A stretch of 64,000 bases of DNA from Streptomyces sp. NBC_01306. Its GTDB lineage: Bacteria > Actinomycetota > Actinomycetes > Streptomycetales > Streptomycetaceae. Where the stretch lies: contig NZ_JAPEPC010000001.1 in assembly GCF_026340465.1 (NCBI RefSeq), positions 186,001 through 250,000 of the forward strand, written 5' to 3'. Positions 16,807 to 27,200 of the stretch are shown here, piece after piece. Both the position numbers and the translations under genes were made by a program. Within the stretch, counting starts at the first letter, position 1. Each line of letters begins with the position of its first letter. Under the pieces are notes generated by a model that saw only the letters and a list, made by a program, of their open reading frames with translations, searched no databases and was not told where the DNA came from.

Positions 16807-17451
16807 GTGAGCGGGGCGGAAGTGGCACATCGCAAGGACGGGCAGATCGCACGGGACCGGATGCTCGAAGAGGCCATGACGGCCATCGCCGAGAACGGGC
16901 TCGCCGCGCTCACCATGTCCGCACTCGCCGAACGGCTGGGGACCAGCGGCGGCCACATCCTGTACTACTTCGGCAGCAAGGACCGGCTGCTCCTGGAGGC
17001 GCTGCGCTGGAGCGAGGACGCGCTCACCGGGGAGCGCCGGGCGCTGCTCGCGGGCCGGACGGCGGCGGCGCGCCGGCTCGACCGCTTCCTCCAGCTGTAT
17101 CTGCCCAAGGGCGAGCGGGACCCGCGCTGGATGCTCTGGATCGAACTGTGGGCGCGCGCCGGGTCGAACGAGCAGCTGCGCGCGGCCCAGGAGGAGCTGG
17201 ACCGCGGCTGGCAGGAGGACCTCGAAGCGGTGCTCGCCAAGGGCGCGGCGCAGCACCGCTTCACGATCGACGACGTACCGGGCCGTGCGGGTGAACTCCT
17301 GGCGCTGCTGGACGGGTTGAGCACCCGGGTGGCTCTGGGCCAGCGGGGCGCGGACCGCCGGGCGGCCCTGGCGTCGGCCCGGTCGGCGGCGGCGCGGCTG
17401 CTCGGCGCGGCGGACCTGGCGGACACCCGCGAGTCCGGTTCGCGGGCGTAA
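16807..17451 (+). CDS. TetR-family transcriptional regulator
   Basis: 214-residue repressor with an N-terminal helix-turn-helix (AIAENGLAALTMSALAERLGTSGGHILYYFGSKDRLL) and a helical ligand-binding domain with BetI-like features. GTG at 16807 is used; an ATG at 16861 is possible but truncates the first helix. It is divergent from the permease/amidohydrolase operon and the palindrome at 16668-16702 is its likely binding site. The ligand is probably the transported substrate. Confidence 0.88.
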   Translation: MSGAEVAHRKDGQIARDRMLEEAMTAIAENGLAALTMSALAERLGTSGGHILYYFGSKDRLLLEALRWSEDALTGERRALLAGRTAAARRLDRFLQLYLPKGERDPRWMLWIELWARAGSNEQLRAAQEELDRGWQEDLEAVLAKGAAQHRFTIDDVPGRAGELLALLDGLSTRVALGQRGADRRAALASARSAAARLLGAADLADTRESGSRA

Positions 17452-17454
17452 CAG

Positions 17455-17484
17455 CGGCTCCCCCGGGCCCGGCGGACGGAGCCG
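17455..17484. terminator. Short convergent hairpin
   Basis: cggctcc (17455-17461) and ggagccg (17478-17484) lie exactly in the 33-bp gap between the convergent TetR and DUF3048 genes. Arms are only 7 bp, with a GC-rich loop, so the call is tentative. Confidence 0.35.
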
Positions 17485-18387
17485 TCAGGCGGGTTCGAGA
17501 ACGATCCAGGTCCTGCCCGGCCGCAGCGGCAGGGTCCGCCCGTCGGAGGTGTACGTCGTCCCGGCGTCCTCCGCCGGCCTGCTCCAGTGCACGTCGTACG
17601 ACCGCCCGTCGCGCAGCACCACGCCGGAACCGCTGCCTACGGTCTGGGAGAACGGGACATAGCCGGTACGGCTGTGGAAGCGTGACTCCTTGACCTGCAC
17701 CCGCTGGATGATCACGTTGTCGGCGGTCCAGGGCGACGTCGAGCCGTCCATGACGACCCGGTACCGCGGCGCGCTCCAGGTGAAAGTGAACCGGGCGGAG
17801 GGCATCGAGGCCGAGGTGACGGTCACCGCCCTGCCGCCACCGGGCGTCTTCGACGCGAAGCGCAGGCCGATGTCCTTGGCGGTCCCGGCGCCGTCGGTGA
17901 GCCCCTTCGTGTGGACGTACTCGTTGTGCGGGGCCGGCCGGTGCGGGTCGCGGAAGAACGCACTGGTACCGGTCCTGGTGATGATGTCCGAGCTCTTGAG
18001 CACGGGCAGCAGCTTGCTCTGGGCACCGGAGAACGCGAGGGCGGGCTTGTCGTACGCGGCGAGCAGCTGGAGGTCCGTCTCCCGCGCACTGCGGACGGGC
18101 CCGACCGCCGAGGGCAGATGACTGCTGTCGTATACGGCCATCAACCGCGAGAGCCCGCCTTCGACCTCGATGGCGTACACGAGGCCCGCGTCGTTGAGCC
18201 CGGTCTGCGGCCGGGCGGCGGGTACGTTGTCGACCTTGACGGCGAGCACCCGCCCGGCGGCCCCGTTCTCCCCTGTGAGGACGGAACGGCCCGAGCCCTC
18301 GTGCCCGCCCGTCGATGAACAACCGACGGCGAGCCCGACGGCGAGGGCCGCCGCCGCGCCTGCCCGGAGTGCTTTCAGCCTGTTCAC
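17485..18387 (-). CDS. DUF3048 (YerB-like) lipoprotein
   Basis: 300-residue secreted lipoprotein. The signal peptide ends in lipobox LAVG-C (Cys23). The N-terminal DUF3048 domain shows AVKVDNVPAARPQTGLNDAG and VEGGLSRLMAVYDSS. The C-terminal domain has DNVIIQRVQVKE and GRTLPLRPGRTWI. GTG start follows AGGAG. Function is unknown. B. subtilis YerB is the namesake and actinomycete copies are common. Apparently a single-gene unit. Confidence 0.85.
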   Translation of the reverse strand: MNRLKALRAGAAAALAVGLAVGCSSTGGHEGSGRSVLTGENGAAGRVLAVKVDNVPAARPQTGLNDAGLVYAIEVEGGLSRLMAVYDSSHLPSAVGPVRSARETDLQLLAAYDKPALAFSGAQSKLLPVLKSSDIITRTGTSAFFRDPHRPAPHNEYVHTKGLTDGAGTAKDIGLRFASKTPGGGRAVTVTSASMPSARFTFTWSAPRYRVVMDGSTSPWTADNVIIQRVQVKESRFHSRTGYVPFSQTVGSGSGVVLRDGRSYDVHWSRPAEDAGTTYTSDGRTLPLRPGRTWIVLEPA

Positions 18388-18798
18388 CCGTACTCCTCAC
18401 GTCCGTACCACCTGCGGCCCCGAGCCGGCCGGAGGCCGAGCCGACCCGCAGGACCATACTCGGGCGTAACGCCCTGGCGCGGTTGCGGCGGCGCTCTGTC
18501 GGTCCCGGAGATTCCCGCCGGTCCTTCGACCACTTCGACGCGCAGTCACGGGGCCCGGCAGCAGTCGGCAGACCCGCTCCGCGGAGGCGTCCAGACCGAT
18601 CGGCTCAAGCACGTCGTACCCCTTTCGCACCGTCTCAGCACCATCTCGGCACCGTCTCGGCAGAACAGCGATCGACCGGCAGTGGCCGTCAGCGGTCGAT
18701 GGCCGCAACCGGCCACTCGCGACCTCTCCCCCAGGCCTGGTTCGCCTGGAACAGTACGAGACCCCCGAATCAGGTGACTTGAAAGTGACGGAGCCTCA
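18388..18798. other. Intergenic promoter region of the S53 peptidase
   Basis: 411 bp between divergent genes. No gene was supported. It holds three tandem 11-bp repeats (18627-18659), a short dyad atcgacc/ggtcgat around 18670-18701, and the GGAG ribosome site (18790-18793) of the downstream gene. Confidence 0.55.
18627..18659. repeat. Three tandem 11-bp repeats upstream of S53 peptidase
   Basis: gcaccgtctca, gcaccatctcg and gcaccgtctcg follow each other without gap, 140 bp before the start codon. An 11-bp period places each copy on one DNA face, the geometry used by OmpR/PhoP- and SARP-type activators. The sequence does not match the PHO box. Confidence 0.6.
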
Positions 18799-21700
18799 AT
18801 GAGACCCGGAACAAAGGGCATACGCGCCATAGCGGTGGCGGCGGTGCTTGCCGCTGCCACCGCGGCGCTGTCCGCGCCCGCGGCGCAGGCCGACCCGACG
18901 AAGAAGGATCCCGTGCGGCTGACCGCCGCACAACTGGCCAAGCTCAGCGCCCACTACACTCCCCGCTCCGACGGCACGCCCGGCCTCGTCGCCGCAGCCG
19001 AGGGCACCCCGGCCGACGCCAAGGACTCCAAGTCCGGTGCCACGGTGTCCGCCCCCGCGACGGCACCCTCGATCGACCAGAAGGCGAGCTGGGAGACGGC
19101 TCGTGGCGCGGCCTCGACCCTGGCACTGGGCGGCACGGGCGACTGGGTCTCGGTGTTCTCCGGCGGCACGGTGAGCCGCTACAACGCCAAGGGCGACCCG
19201 GTCTGGCAGCGCACCAGCCACTCCCTCTACACCGACTGGCAGGTCAAGCCCAAGGTTCCGTACCAGACCGAGGAGTACACCCCGGTCATGTACGAGGGGT
19301 ACGACCCGTACGAGCCGTCCTCGACCGGCACACATCCCTACGCGCAGGCGGACTTCAACGGCGACGGCGTGGCCGACATCGCCGTCGCCTACTCCGTCGG
19401 TGCGAGCCCCGCCCGCAGCTTCACATCGCCGGGCTCGACGCTCCCGTCCGGGACCTTCGTCAGTGTCCTCGACGGCCGCAGCGGCAAGATGCTCTGGCAC
19501 AAGCTCCTGCCCGGGTACGTCGGTTCGCTGCTCGCCCAGGACGGCAAACTCATCGTGGCCGACCGCACCGGCCCCGACTGGGGTGACGACCCGGTGGCCG
19601 AACAGGGCGACAGCCGCAGCTCGCTGCTCGCCTACACCCTGACGCCGGGTTCGGGCGGCAGCCTCAAGGCGCACTCGGCCTGGAAGTACAGCACCGGCGC
19701 CCCCTGGGCGTCGTGGACCGATGTCGAGTCGCTGACCGGTGGCCGTATCACCGTCGGCTGGACCGACACCCCGCTGGGGCTCGGCAACCCGCGGCCGGCC
19801 GACGGGCACGTCATGGTGCTCGACACCGCTGACGGCCATGTCACCGTCAACACCAAGACCCCCGGGTATCCGCGCATCCTGCACCAGGACCCGGGCTCGG
19901 ACCGCGTCCTGGTCGCCGAGCAGAACGACCCGCTCGACGCCGTCCGCTGGGACCTCACCGCCATCAATGCCCGCAGCGGCGCCCGCAAGGTGCTCGGCTC
20001 GCGCGACAACACCATTCCCGAGGCGTTCCTCGTCAACGGCCAGGCCCACGGCAAGCAGGCCCGCTACGCCGTGGCCGAACTCGGCATCGACCCCGTCGAC
20101 CTGAGCGACGGACAGAGCACCGTCTCCGGCTGGGACGACAGCGGCGACACCGTCTGGCACTACCGGACCGCCAGCACCGTGGGCGGCGCCAACGCGCCCA
20201 CCCTCTCGCTCCAGTACGACCCGAGCGGACACGGCCAGGTCGTCGCGGCGGTCGCCGACCCGACCGCCGTCACCCCGGCCGAGCCCGAGGGCATCTACCA
20301 CAGCCAGCTCATCGCCTTCGACGCCCGCGACGGCGACATCGCGTGGCGCCGCGAGGGCGACGTCGCAGGCGACCAGGTGACGCCCTACCGGGGCCGCCTG
20401 CTCACCGTCGGCTACGACCTGACCGCCTGGAGCATCGACCCGAAGCAGGGCAACAGCACCGCGCTGCCGCTGCTCGGCGACAACTACGCCTCCGTGGCCA
20501 GCGACGTCAACGGTGACGGTGTCAAGGACCTGATCGTCGGCGGCCAGAGCCACGGCGTCTTCGCCCTCGACGGCCGCGACCTCGACCGCGCGTCGCCCCG
20601 CATCCTGTGGCACAGCGCCGTCGGTGCGGCCGTCCACCAGCTACAACTGTCCGAAGTCGCCGACAAGCAGGGGAAGTCGGCGCAGCGCCTGGTCGCCGCC
20701 ACCTCCCGCGGCTTCGCCGTGCTCGACCCGCACAAGGGAAAGGTGACCACCGACATCGACACCGGCGCCTTCCAGTTCGGGGTGGCCGTCACCGGCGGCC
20801 GCATCATCGCCAGTGGCAGCAAGGGCGTCAGCGCCTACACCGCGGACGGCACCACCCGCTGGACCTACCGGCCCGCGGGCACCAAGGACAAGCAGGTGGC
20901 GTACTCGACGCCGGCCACGGACGGCGACGGCCGCCTCTTCCTCGAATACGGCGGAACGCGCTCCGGCACCGACACCGGCCCCGGTGACCCGGCCCCGACC
21001 GCGGTCGCCCTCAACTCCGCGACCGGCGCCAAGCTGTGGCAGGAGCAGCCGAGCGGGGTGGGCGCCGACTGGATCGAGGCGCAGGCCGGTGTGTTCGCCG
21101 GTTCCGCCGTCCCCGGCGCCGACGGCCACGGGGTGGCCTTCGCCTGGGGCGGGGAGAAGTTCAACTCGCCGCACCTGGTCCAGACCGTCGACGGAACCAC
21201 CGGCAAGGTCCTGACCAAGCGCGACTCGACCGGCGCCAGCACCTTCCAGGGCTTCGCCGGCTCCCAGAAGTACGGGCTGGTCGAACTGCACGCCTACGAG
21301 ATGACGGTGTACCCGCCCGACGGCGGCCCCGCCTACGACGTCCTCAACGACGAGAACGTCCAGCAGGGCGTGTTCGCCACCACCACCGGCGGTAACGAGA
21401 CGTTCATCGGTGGCGGGGGCGGCCTGTTCCAGTTCACGCAGCCCTTCCCGAACACCCCCGAGCAGTACGTCGACTCCAGCAGCTCCGCGTTCTCCCTGTT
21501 CGCCGGTTCGCTCACTCCGGCCGGTCTCGGCGGCAAGGGCGCCGGAACCGACCTGATCGGGCTGCCCGAGGACACCACCGCCTACGCGGTCAACCAGCTG
21601 ATCGGCGGCTTCGAATACGACATGCGCGCCGTGGACAACTACCAGCACGGCGTGACCGTCCAGCGGGTCGGTGATGCCAAGGCGGCCGCGCCGACGGCCA

Positions 21701-22869
21701 AGCTCCAGTCCCTGCCCGGCAGCGACGCGACGTCCAAGGCCGTCAAGGACCCGGCCCTGCCCAGCGGCACGGCATCCCCGGACCTGCGTATCCGGGCCAC
21801 CCACAAGGTGGACCCGGCCTCGGACACCGAGACCGCGCCCGGCTACAGCCCGCAGCAGATCCAGGCCCGGCTCGGCCTCAAGGGTGACGGCACCGGTCAG
21901 ACCATCGCCATCGTCGACGCCTACGACTACCCCACGGCGAAGGCCGACCTGAACCACTTCGCCGCACACTTCGACCTGCCGCAGACCTGTGACAGCGTCC
22001 CGGCCGGCACCGACTGCTTCGACTTCCAGCAGACGTACGCGAGCGGCACCAAGCCGGCCGCGAACGCCGGCTGGGAGGAGGAAGAGGCCCTCGACATCGA
22101 GTGGGCCCACTCCGTCGCCCCGCACGCGAAGATCGTGCTGATGGAGGCGGCGGACGCCTCAACAACAGGACTCTTCCAGGCCGTCGACAAGGCGGCAGCG
22201 CTACACCCGGCGGCCGTCAGCAACAGCTGGGGCATGTCGGAGTTCTCCGAGGAGTCCTTCTACGACGGCCACTGCAAGCTCGCGGACTCGGTGTGCACCC
22301 AGTCCACCGGCGACGCCGGCTACCCGGCGGGATACTCCAGCACCAACCCGTACGCGCTGGCCATCGGCGGCACCAGCCTCCAGCTGGACTCCTCCGGCGC
22401 CACGCTCGGTGAGACGGCGTGGTCGTCGACCGGTGGCGGCCTCAGCTACTTCGAGAAGCGCCCGGCCTACCAGAAGGGTGTCCAGTCATCCCGTTTCCGG
22501 GCCACCCCCGACGTGAGCTTCGTGGCCGACCCGCGCACCGGCGTGGCTGTCTACACCAGCGCCGGAGGGACCGCCCAGTGGCTGGAGGTCGGTGGCACCA
22601 GCCTGTCCGCACCGGTCTGGGCCGCGGTCCTCACCGCCGCCGACCAGCTGCGCGCCACCGCCCACAAGCCGCATCTGGCCGCCGCCGGACCGGACGGGGA
22701 CACCGCGCACCGTGACGTTTACGGGCTCGGCGCGTCGCTCAAGGACATCACGTCGGGCTCCAACGGACTGTGCGGGACGGAGTGCACCGCCGGTCCGGGC
22801 TACGACACGGTGACCGGACTCGGCTCTCCCCTCGCGGGGGTGGACACCGCCCTCAGCGCGATGAAGTAA
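18799..22869 (+). CDS. Secreted beta-propeller / S53 (sedolisin) peptidase fusion
   Basis: 1356-residue extracellular protein. Signal peptide 1-30 (AAQA). Residues about 75-1000 form repeated beta-propeller units with FG-GAP/VCBS calcium loops (DFNGDGVADIAV at 185, DVNGDGVKDLIV at 569) and PQQ-like GDIAWRREGD segments. The C-terminal 340 residues are an S53 serine-carboxyl peptidase: E1095 and D1099 in EEEALDIEW, oxyanion D1172 in STGDAGYPA, nucleophile S1268 in GGTSLSAPVWA. Most S53 enzymes carry a pro-kumamolisin prodomain, which I do not see here; the propeller occupies that place. ATG chosen for GGAG at 5 nt. Acidic-type secreted endopeptidase activity is inferred. Confidence 0.88.
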   Translation: MRPGTKGIRAIAVAAVLAAATAALSAPAAQADPTKKDPVRLTAAQLAKLSAHYTPRSDGTPGLVAAAEGTPADAKDSKSGATVSAPATAPSIDQKASWETARGAASTLALGGTGDWVSVFSGGTVSRYNAKGDPVWQRTSHSLYTDWQVKPKVPYQTEEYTPVMYEGYDPYEPSSTGTHPYAQADFNGDGVADIAVAYSVGASPARSFTSPGSTLPSGTFVSVLDGRSGKMLWHKLLPGYVGSLLAQDGKLIVADRTGPDWGDDPVAEQGDSRSSLLAYTLTPGSGGSLKAHSAWKYSTGAPWASWTDVESLTGGRITVGWTDTPLGLGNPRPADGHVMVLDTADGHVTVNTKTPGYPRILHQDPGSDRVLVAEQNDPLDAVRWDLTAINARSGARKVLGSRDNTIPEAFLVNGQAHGKQARYAVAELGIDPVDLSDGQSTVSGWDDSGDTVWHYRTASTVGGANAPTLSLQYDPSGHGQVVAAVADPTAVTPAEPEGIYHSQLIAFDARDGDIAWRREGDVAGDQVTPYRGRLLTVGYDLTAWSIDPKQGNSTALPLLGDNYASVASDVNGDGVKDLIVGGQSHGVFALDGRDLDRASPRILWHSAVGAAVHQLQLSEVADKQGKSAQRLVAATSRGFAVLDPHKGKVTTDIDTGAFQFGVAVTGGRIIASGSKGVSAYTADGTTRWTYRPAGTKDKQVAYSTPATDGDGRLFLEYGGTRSGTDTGPGDPAPTAVALNSATGAKLWQEQPSGVGADWIEAQAGVFAGSAVPGADGHGVAFAWGGEKFNSPHLVQTVDGTTGKVLTKRDSTGASTFQGFAGSQKYGLVELHAYEMTVYPPDGGPAYDVLNDENVQQGVFATTTGGNETFIGGGGGLFQFTQPFPNTPEQYVDSSSSAFSLFAGSLTPAGLGGKGAGTDLIGLPEDTTAYAVNQLIGGFEYDMRAVDNYQHGVTVQRVGDAKAAAPTAKLQSLPGSDATSKAVKDPALPSGTASPDLRIRATHKVDPASDTETAPGYSPQQIQARLGLKGDGTGQTIAIVDAYDYPTAKADLNHFAAHFDLPQTCDSVPAGTDCFDFQQTYASGTKPAANAGWEEEEALDIEWAHSVAPHAKIVLMEAADASTTGLFQAVDKAAALHPAAVSNSWGMSEFSEESFYDGHCKLADSVCTQSTGDAGYPAGYSSTNPYALAIGGTSLQLDSSGATLGETAWSSTGGGLSYFEKRPAYQKGVQSSRFRATPDVSFVADPRTGVAVYTSAGGTAQWLEVGGTSLSAPVWAAVLTAADQLRATAHKPHLAAAGPDGDTAHRDVYGLGASLKDITSGSNGLCGTECTAGPGYDTVTGLGSPLAGVDTALSAMK

Positions 22870-22892
22870 CCACCGGGCAATGTGACCACCAG

Positions 22893-22923
22893 GGGCCGGC
22901 GGCGCGCTCAGCGCCGCCGGCCC
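22893..22923 (+). terminator. 13-bp hairpin after S53 peptidase
   Basis: gggccggcggcgc (22893-22905) pairs perfectly with gcgccgccggccc (22911-22923), 24 nt past the stop. It can serve both the plus-strand peptidase and the convergent SMI1 gene. Confidence 0.7.
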
Positions 22924-22927
22924 ATAC

Positions 22928-23014
22928 ATGCCCGCCGAACAGTTGGACGGCTTCGAGCACTGCACGAACGCCAACACAGACTGGGACTGCGCCTGCGCCC
23001 GCGTCATCCGGTGA
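22928..23014 (+). other. Short frame, possible tail of a lost toxin
   Basis: A 28-codon frame ends ...GFEHCTNANTDWDCACARVIR and overlaps convergently the stop of the SMI1 gene. Its Phe-x-x-Cys ... Cys pattern resembles the ends of the nuclease toxin (WFKECDTSKAELVC) and of its decayed copy at 28949. Both of those also sit just before a convergent SMI1 gene. No ribosome site. This is a weak inference; it could be noise. Confidence 0.25.
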
Positions 23015-23642
23015 ACGGCGTCCACAGCGCTTCCAGGCCAGGGTCCGACGGTGGCCCCCACACCAGGACGCCATTGACCAGACCGGGCTTCTCCCCGGTG
23101 ACCAACGACGGCGCCTCCAGAGCGTCCGCCATCTCCTCCAGGTAGTCGGTCAGCGACTCGAACCCGGGCCTGTGCTCATAGAACCTGCTCCAGCCACCAA
23201 TTTTGCCCGTCTCGGCGTCCAGATACAGCCCATAGGTGTAGTCGGCGGCGTAAAAGGAACACACCGGGATCCAGGCGGGACGCCAGAACAAGAATTCGTC
23301 ATCACCGTCACGCTCCTGGGAGACCATCTTCTCCCGGTAGACGTAGGTGACCGAGTCAAAGCTCAACAGAGCCCAGCCCCCCAGCAGGAAGTTACTGCCC
23401 TGCCCCGGAACGGTACGGACGCCCGCACACTGGCGCCACAAACTCTTCAGCCCTGCCGGGATCCGCACGCCCAGAGCCTGTTGCAGGGCAGTGATCTCGT
23501 CCTCGGTGGCGCCGGGCCGCAACAGTTCCAGGGTCGCCGGAGCGTGGCACCGAAGCCAGGTCGTGATGCGCAGCCACGCGTCAGCAACCTGCCTCTCCTC
23601 AATCGCCTGCGCGCTTCGTATGTCGTCCTTCACGCCGGTCAC
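23004..23642 (-). CDS. SMI1/KNR4-family (immunity-type) protein
   Basis: 212-residue cytoplasmic protein of the SUKH/SMI1 superfamily: LELLRPGATEDEITALQQALGVRIPAGLKSLWRQCAGVR, then FDSVTYVYREKMV, FYAADYTYGLYLDAETGKIGGWSRF and a C-terminal LVNGVLVWGPPSDPGLEALW. SUKH proteins are the commonest immunity proteins of bacterial polymorphic toxins. It lies upstream of a secreted nuclease-like toxin gene and is related to a second SMI1 gene downstream (same VNGVLVW / VYGCLIW ending), so an immunity role is inferred. Whether it protects against this toxin or a lost one is open. Confidence 0.82.
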   Translation of the reverse strand: MTGVKDDIRSAQAIEERQVADAWLRITTWLRCHAPATLELLRPGATEDEITALQQALGVRIPAGLKSLWRQCAGVRTVPGQGSNFLLGGWALLSFDSVTYVYREKMVSQERDGDDEFLFWRPAWIPVCSFYAADYTYGLYLDAETGKIGGWSRFYEHRPGFESLTDYLEEMADALEAPSLVTGEKPGLVNGVLVWGPPSDPGLEALWTPFTG

Positions 23643-24268
23643 CGTACCGGTGGAGACTTGAATCGGCCCTGAATACCAGCGGGCGGAATCGACCCGGTCC
23701 TCGGAGAAACCAACAGCGCATGCTCATGCAGTACGGGCTCGCCGACCGGATCCTTCAGACGCTTACCCAGACCGGGTCTCGCAGAGCCGCGGCCTCCTGC
23801 TTCACCACTCGTCACCCCTGCTCGTGGCCGGCACTCTCCGACCTCTCCCGCTCCCGCGCAGCCGCCTCGCCCCGAGGCCCGCTCGTACCGGGTCGATGCC
23901 CGCGGCGACCCTTGCCGTCGGTGCCGGCGATCCACCAGCGGGTAGGCCAGGCAAAGTCGGCGGTGTAAGTACTCAGGCTTGAAAGCCTGACGAGTCAGAC
24001 ATTGCCATTACTTTCGGGGATACGAGCTGATGTGAGTCTCTGGCCGGCAGAGGGCGCTAGAGATACCCGTCACCTGACACAGCAAACGCCCAGCCCGGTG
24101 AGTCCATAGAACACGACAGGTGCCAGGGGCAGGCTTCGGAGAGTGGCCCAAGCAACCATGACTCATGTCTCACCAGCGCCCAACTTCACCCTCCCCCAGA
24201 GGCTTTACCCGACGTTTACAGTCCCTGGGTGATCGCTCGCAACGGGCGACACGGAAGGGACACACGAG
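23643..24268. other. Gene-poor region upstream of the toxin gene
   Basis: 626 bp with lower GC than its surroundings and no supported gene. A minus-strand frame at 23639-23935 lacks a ribosome site and recognisable homology. A perfect 8-bp hairpin tcaggctt-ga-aagcctga lies at 23973-23990. Toward the end, GGAAGGGA (24253-24260) is the ribosome site of the toxin gene. No known riboswitch consensus was recognised. Confidence 0.5.
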
Positions 24269-27200
24269 TTGAGTACGCACATTCCTGGACGCCCGGCGCG
24301 ATCCAGGCGACGAAGAACCCACGCTGCCGCAATGGCGGTGTTACTGCTGGCCGCCGACCTCACCCTGGCCACGGGTCGGACGGCAGCCGCCGAGCCCAGA
24401 CCCGCCGCGGTGGTCGGAAGCCACCCGCAGGCCGAGCAGCCGTCCGCGGCCGAAGTCCGTGAGGCCGACCTGGCCTGGGCGCAGAAGCACAGTAGGGGCG
24501 GTATCGCCTGGGCGCTCGCCGAGGCGAAGAAGACGGGGAAGAAGACTCTCGCCCCGGATGAGACCACGCCCACCAACCTCACCTACGCCAACCCCGACGG
24601 CACCCTGACCTCCGAGGTCACCACCGGGCCCGAGCGCATGGAACGCGACGGCAAGTGGGTCGACGTCGACGCCACCTTGACGACCACCGCCGACGGTGGC
24701 GTGCAGGCCAAGGCACACCCTGAGGGCCTGACCCTCGCTCCCGGCGGCGGCACCCCGTCCAGGTCGCTCAGGGCCGCGCAGGGCGACGCAGGCCGTGACC
24801 TGGTCAGCCTCGGTAGGGGTGACGAGCGGGTGACGTTGCAGTGGAAGGGCGGTCTGCCCAAGCCCGTCCTGGACGGCACCACCGCCACGTACAAGGACGC
24901 CGTGCCCGGCGCCGATGTGATCGTGAAGGCCACCCGCACCGGCTTCGAGCAGTTCGTGAAACTCGACGCCCAACCGACGGCGGGCGACTACACCTACACG
25001 CTGCCGCTGAAGGCCAAGGGCCTCAAGGCGACAGCGCAGAAGGACGGTTCGGTCCTGTTCACCGACGCCGATACCGGCGTGCGGAGGGCCACCATGCCCG
25101 CCCCCGTGATGTGGGACGCGAGCGTGGACAAGGTCTCGGGCAGGCACGAGAACCGCGCCCGAGTCGGTATGAAGGTCACTGACAACGGTGGCGGGAACAT
25201 AGACCTCCAGGTCACCCCGGACGCCGCATTCCTCGCCGACCCGGACACCACGTACCCGGTCACCGTGGACCCGTCGACCTCCGCGCTCGGCAACACCTTC
25301 GACACCTACGTGCAGCAGGGCGAGACCACCGACCTCGGCGGCGAGACCGAACTCGACTTCGGCAACCCCGGCACCATCAACGCCGACGGCACTCCACGCA
25401 CCGCGCGCACGCTCATGACGTGGAACACCGCGGGGTTCGCCGACGCGCTTGTCTCCTCCGCCAGCGTGCAGCTGTACAACTTCCACTCCGGCGCCACCGA
25501 CTGCAAGGCCCAGGGCTGGACAGTGTGGAACACCGGAGCGGGTTCCGGGGCCTCACGCTGGACGAAGCAGCCCGCGTGGCTTCAGCAGTACGGCTCCTCC
25601 ACCCAGACCGCCGGCTACCCGGCCGGCTGTACCGGCACGGCCGGCGGCTGGATCAAGGCAGATGTGACCGACCTGGCGAAGGTCTGGGCGTCGCAGAAAG
25701 CCACCAGTGGATACATGGGCGTCCGCGCCGCGAGCGACGACGCCACGGGATGGAAGCGCGTCAACTCGCGTAACGCCACAGTGAACCAGCCCAAGCTGAC
25801 GGTCAACTACAACTACCGTCCGGGCGATGGCACCGACCAGCAGGCCGGCGCCCCGTTCAAGTCCTACGCCGGGGTATGGGCGGTCAACTCGACCACCCCT
25901 ACTCTGCGCGACAAGTTCCCCGATGCCGACGGCGACAAGGTCAACGGCACCTTCCAGGTCTACGACGCCGCGACGAACAAGCCCATCACCACCCCCGCCG
26001 GCGACGGCGCGATCGTCTCCGCCGATGTCGCCCCCGGTTCCTGGGCCTCGGTGAAGGTCCCCGCCGGACAACTCGTGAACGGCAAGACCTACAAGTTCCG
26101 CACCAACTCCTACGACGGCACCCACTACAACCTGAACTGGTCCCCCTGGCGCGAGTTCGTCGTCGACACCACCGCGCCGGGCGCACCGACGTCCATCGCC
26201 TCGGCGACATATCCGGAGAACTGGGGCGGCGGCGGCAAAGGCATCACGGGCACCTTCGACGTCAACACCGGCGTTTCCGACGCACGTGACGTGCAGTACC
26301 GCAGCGACCCGTACGAGGACGACGCCGCAGACGCCAACTGGTCGACCGTGGCCACCAGCCTGCCCAAGGCGGCCATAGCAGCGGAGGCAACGGCCTCCTA
26401 CAGCGTCACCCCTGCCGAGGACGGCAACCACACGGTGCAGACCCGATCCGTGGACCGCGCCGACAACGTCGGCCCGATCCGCGACTACGGCTTCACCGCA
26501 GGCAACCGCGACTACAACCGCAAGCAGAAGATCGACATCAAGCTCCCGGACAATGACTTCAGCTCGCCGCAACCGGACCCGACCGATCCTCCACAGCCTG
26601 CGCTGGGCCAGTGGAAGCAGGGCAGCCAGGCTCGCGTCTTCAAGACCGGCGATGGCATCCGGGTCACTGTCACCCCGAAGGGCCATGCCTCCAAGGAGTT
26701 CACCAAGAAGGCCGCGAAAGAGCGCAACATCCGTGCCGGTTCGCGCCCGGACCCGGTCGTTACGGATGCCTGGTGCCAGCCCACCCTGTCCGGTGAGGCC
26801 CAGAAGTCGCTGATGACCCGTACCGAAGCCTGCGTGTTCTTCGACCTTCAGCTCACCATGGAGGCCAAGCTGCAAGATGGTTTCCCGCCCACGAAGTACC
26901 GGGCGAACTGGGAGGTCGCCTTCCAGGTCAAGACTGACGTCCACGGTGGCGCCATCAAGACGTGGGTGGAGATCAACCCGGTCTACAACGACTTCCCGGG
27001 CGATGAGCGCGCGGTCGTGATGGGCGACGGCAACCCGAATGCCTCGTTCGACTCCAAGTGCGTGGGTGCCGGTTGTGACAGTCAGCGGAAGAGCTTCGAC
27101 TTCTTCGGCGACCTCAGCTGGAAGGGAGGCGGCGGCGCCAGTCCGGTCGACACCCACATGGCCACCGGCACGTCCGACTACAAGTGGAACGGCCAGGTGG

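Noticed and set aside
23639..23935. Minus-strand 98-codon frame upstream of the SMI1 gene
   Set aside because: No ribosome site, Arg/Gly-rich composition and no recognised domain.
23990..24268. Possible riboswitch before the toxin gene
   Set aside because: Lower GC and a small hairpin are present, but no consensus for c-di-AMP, cobalamin or other known classes was found.
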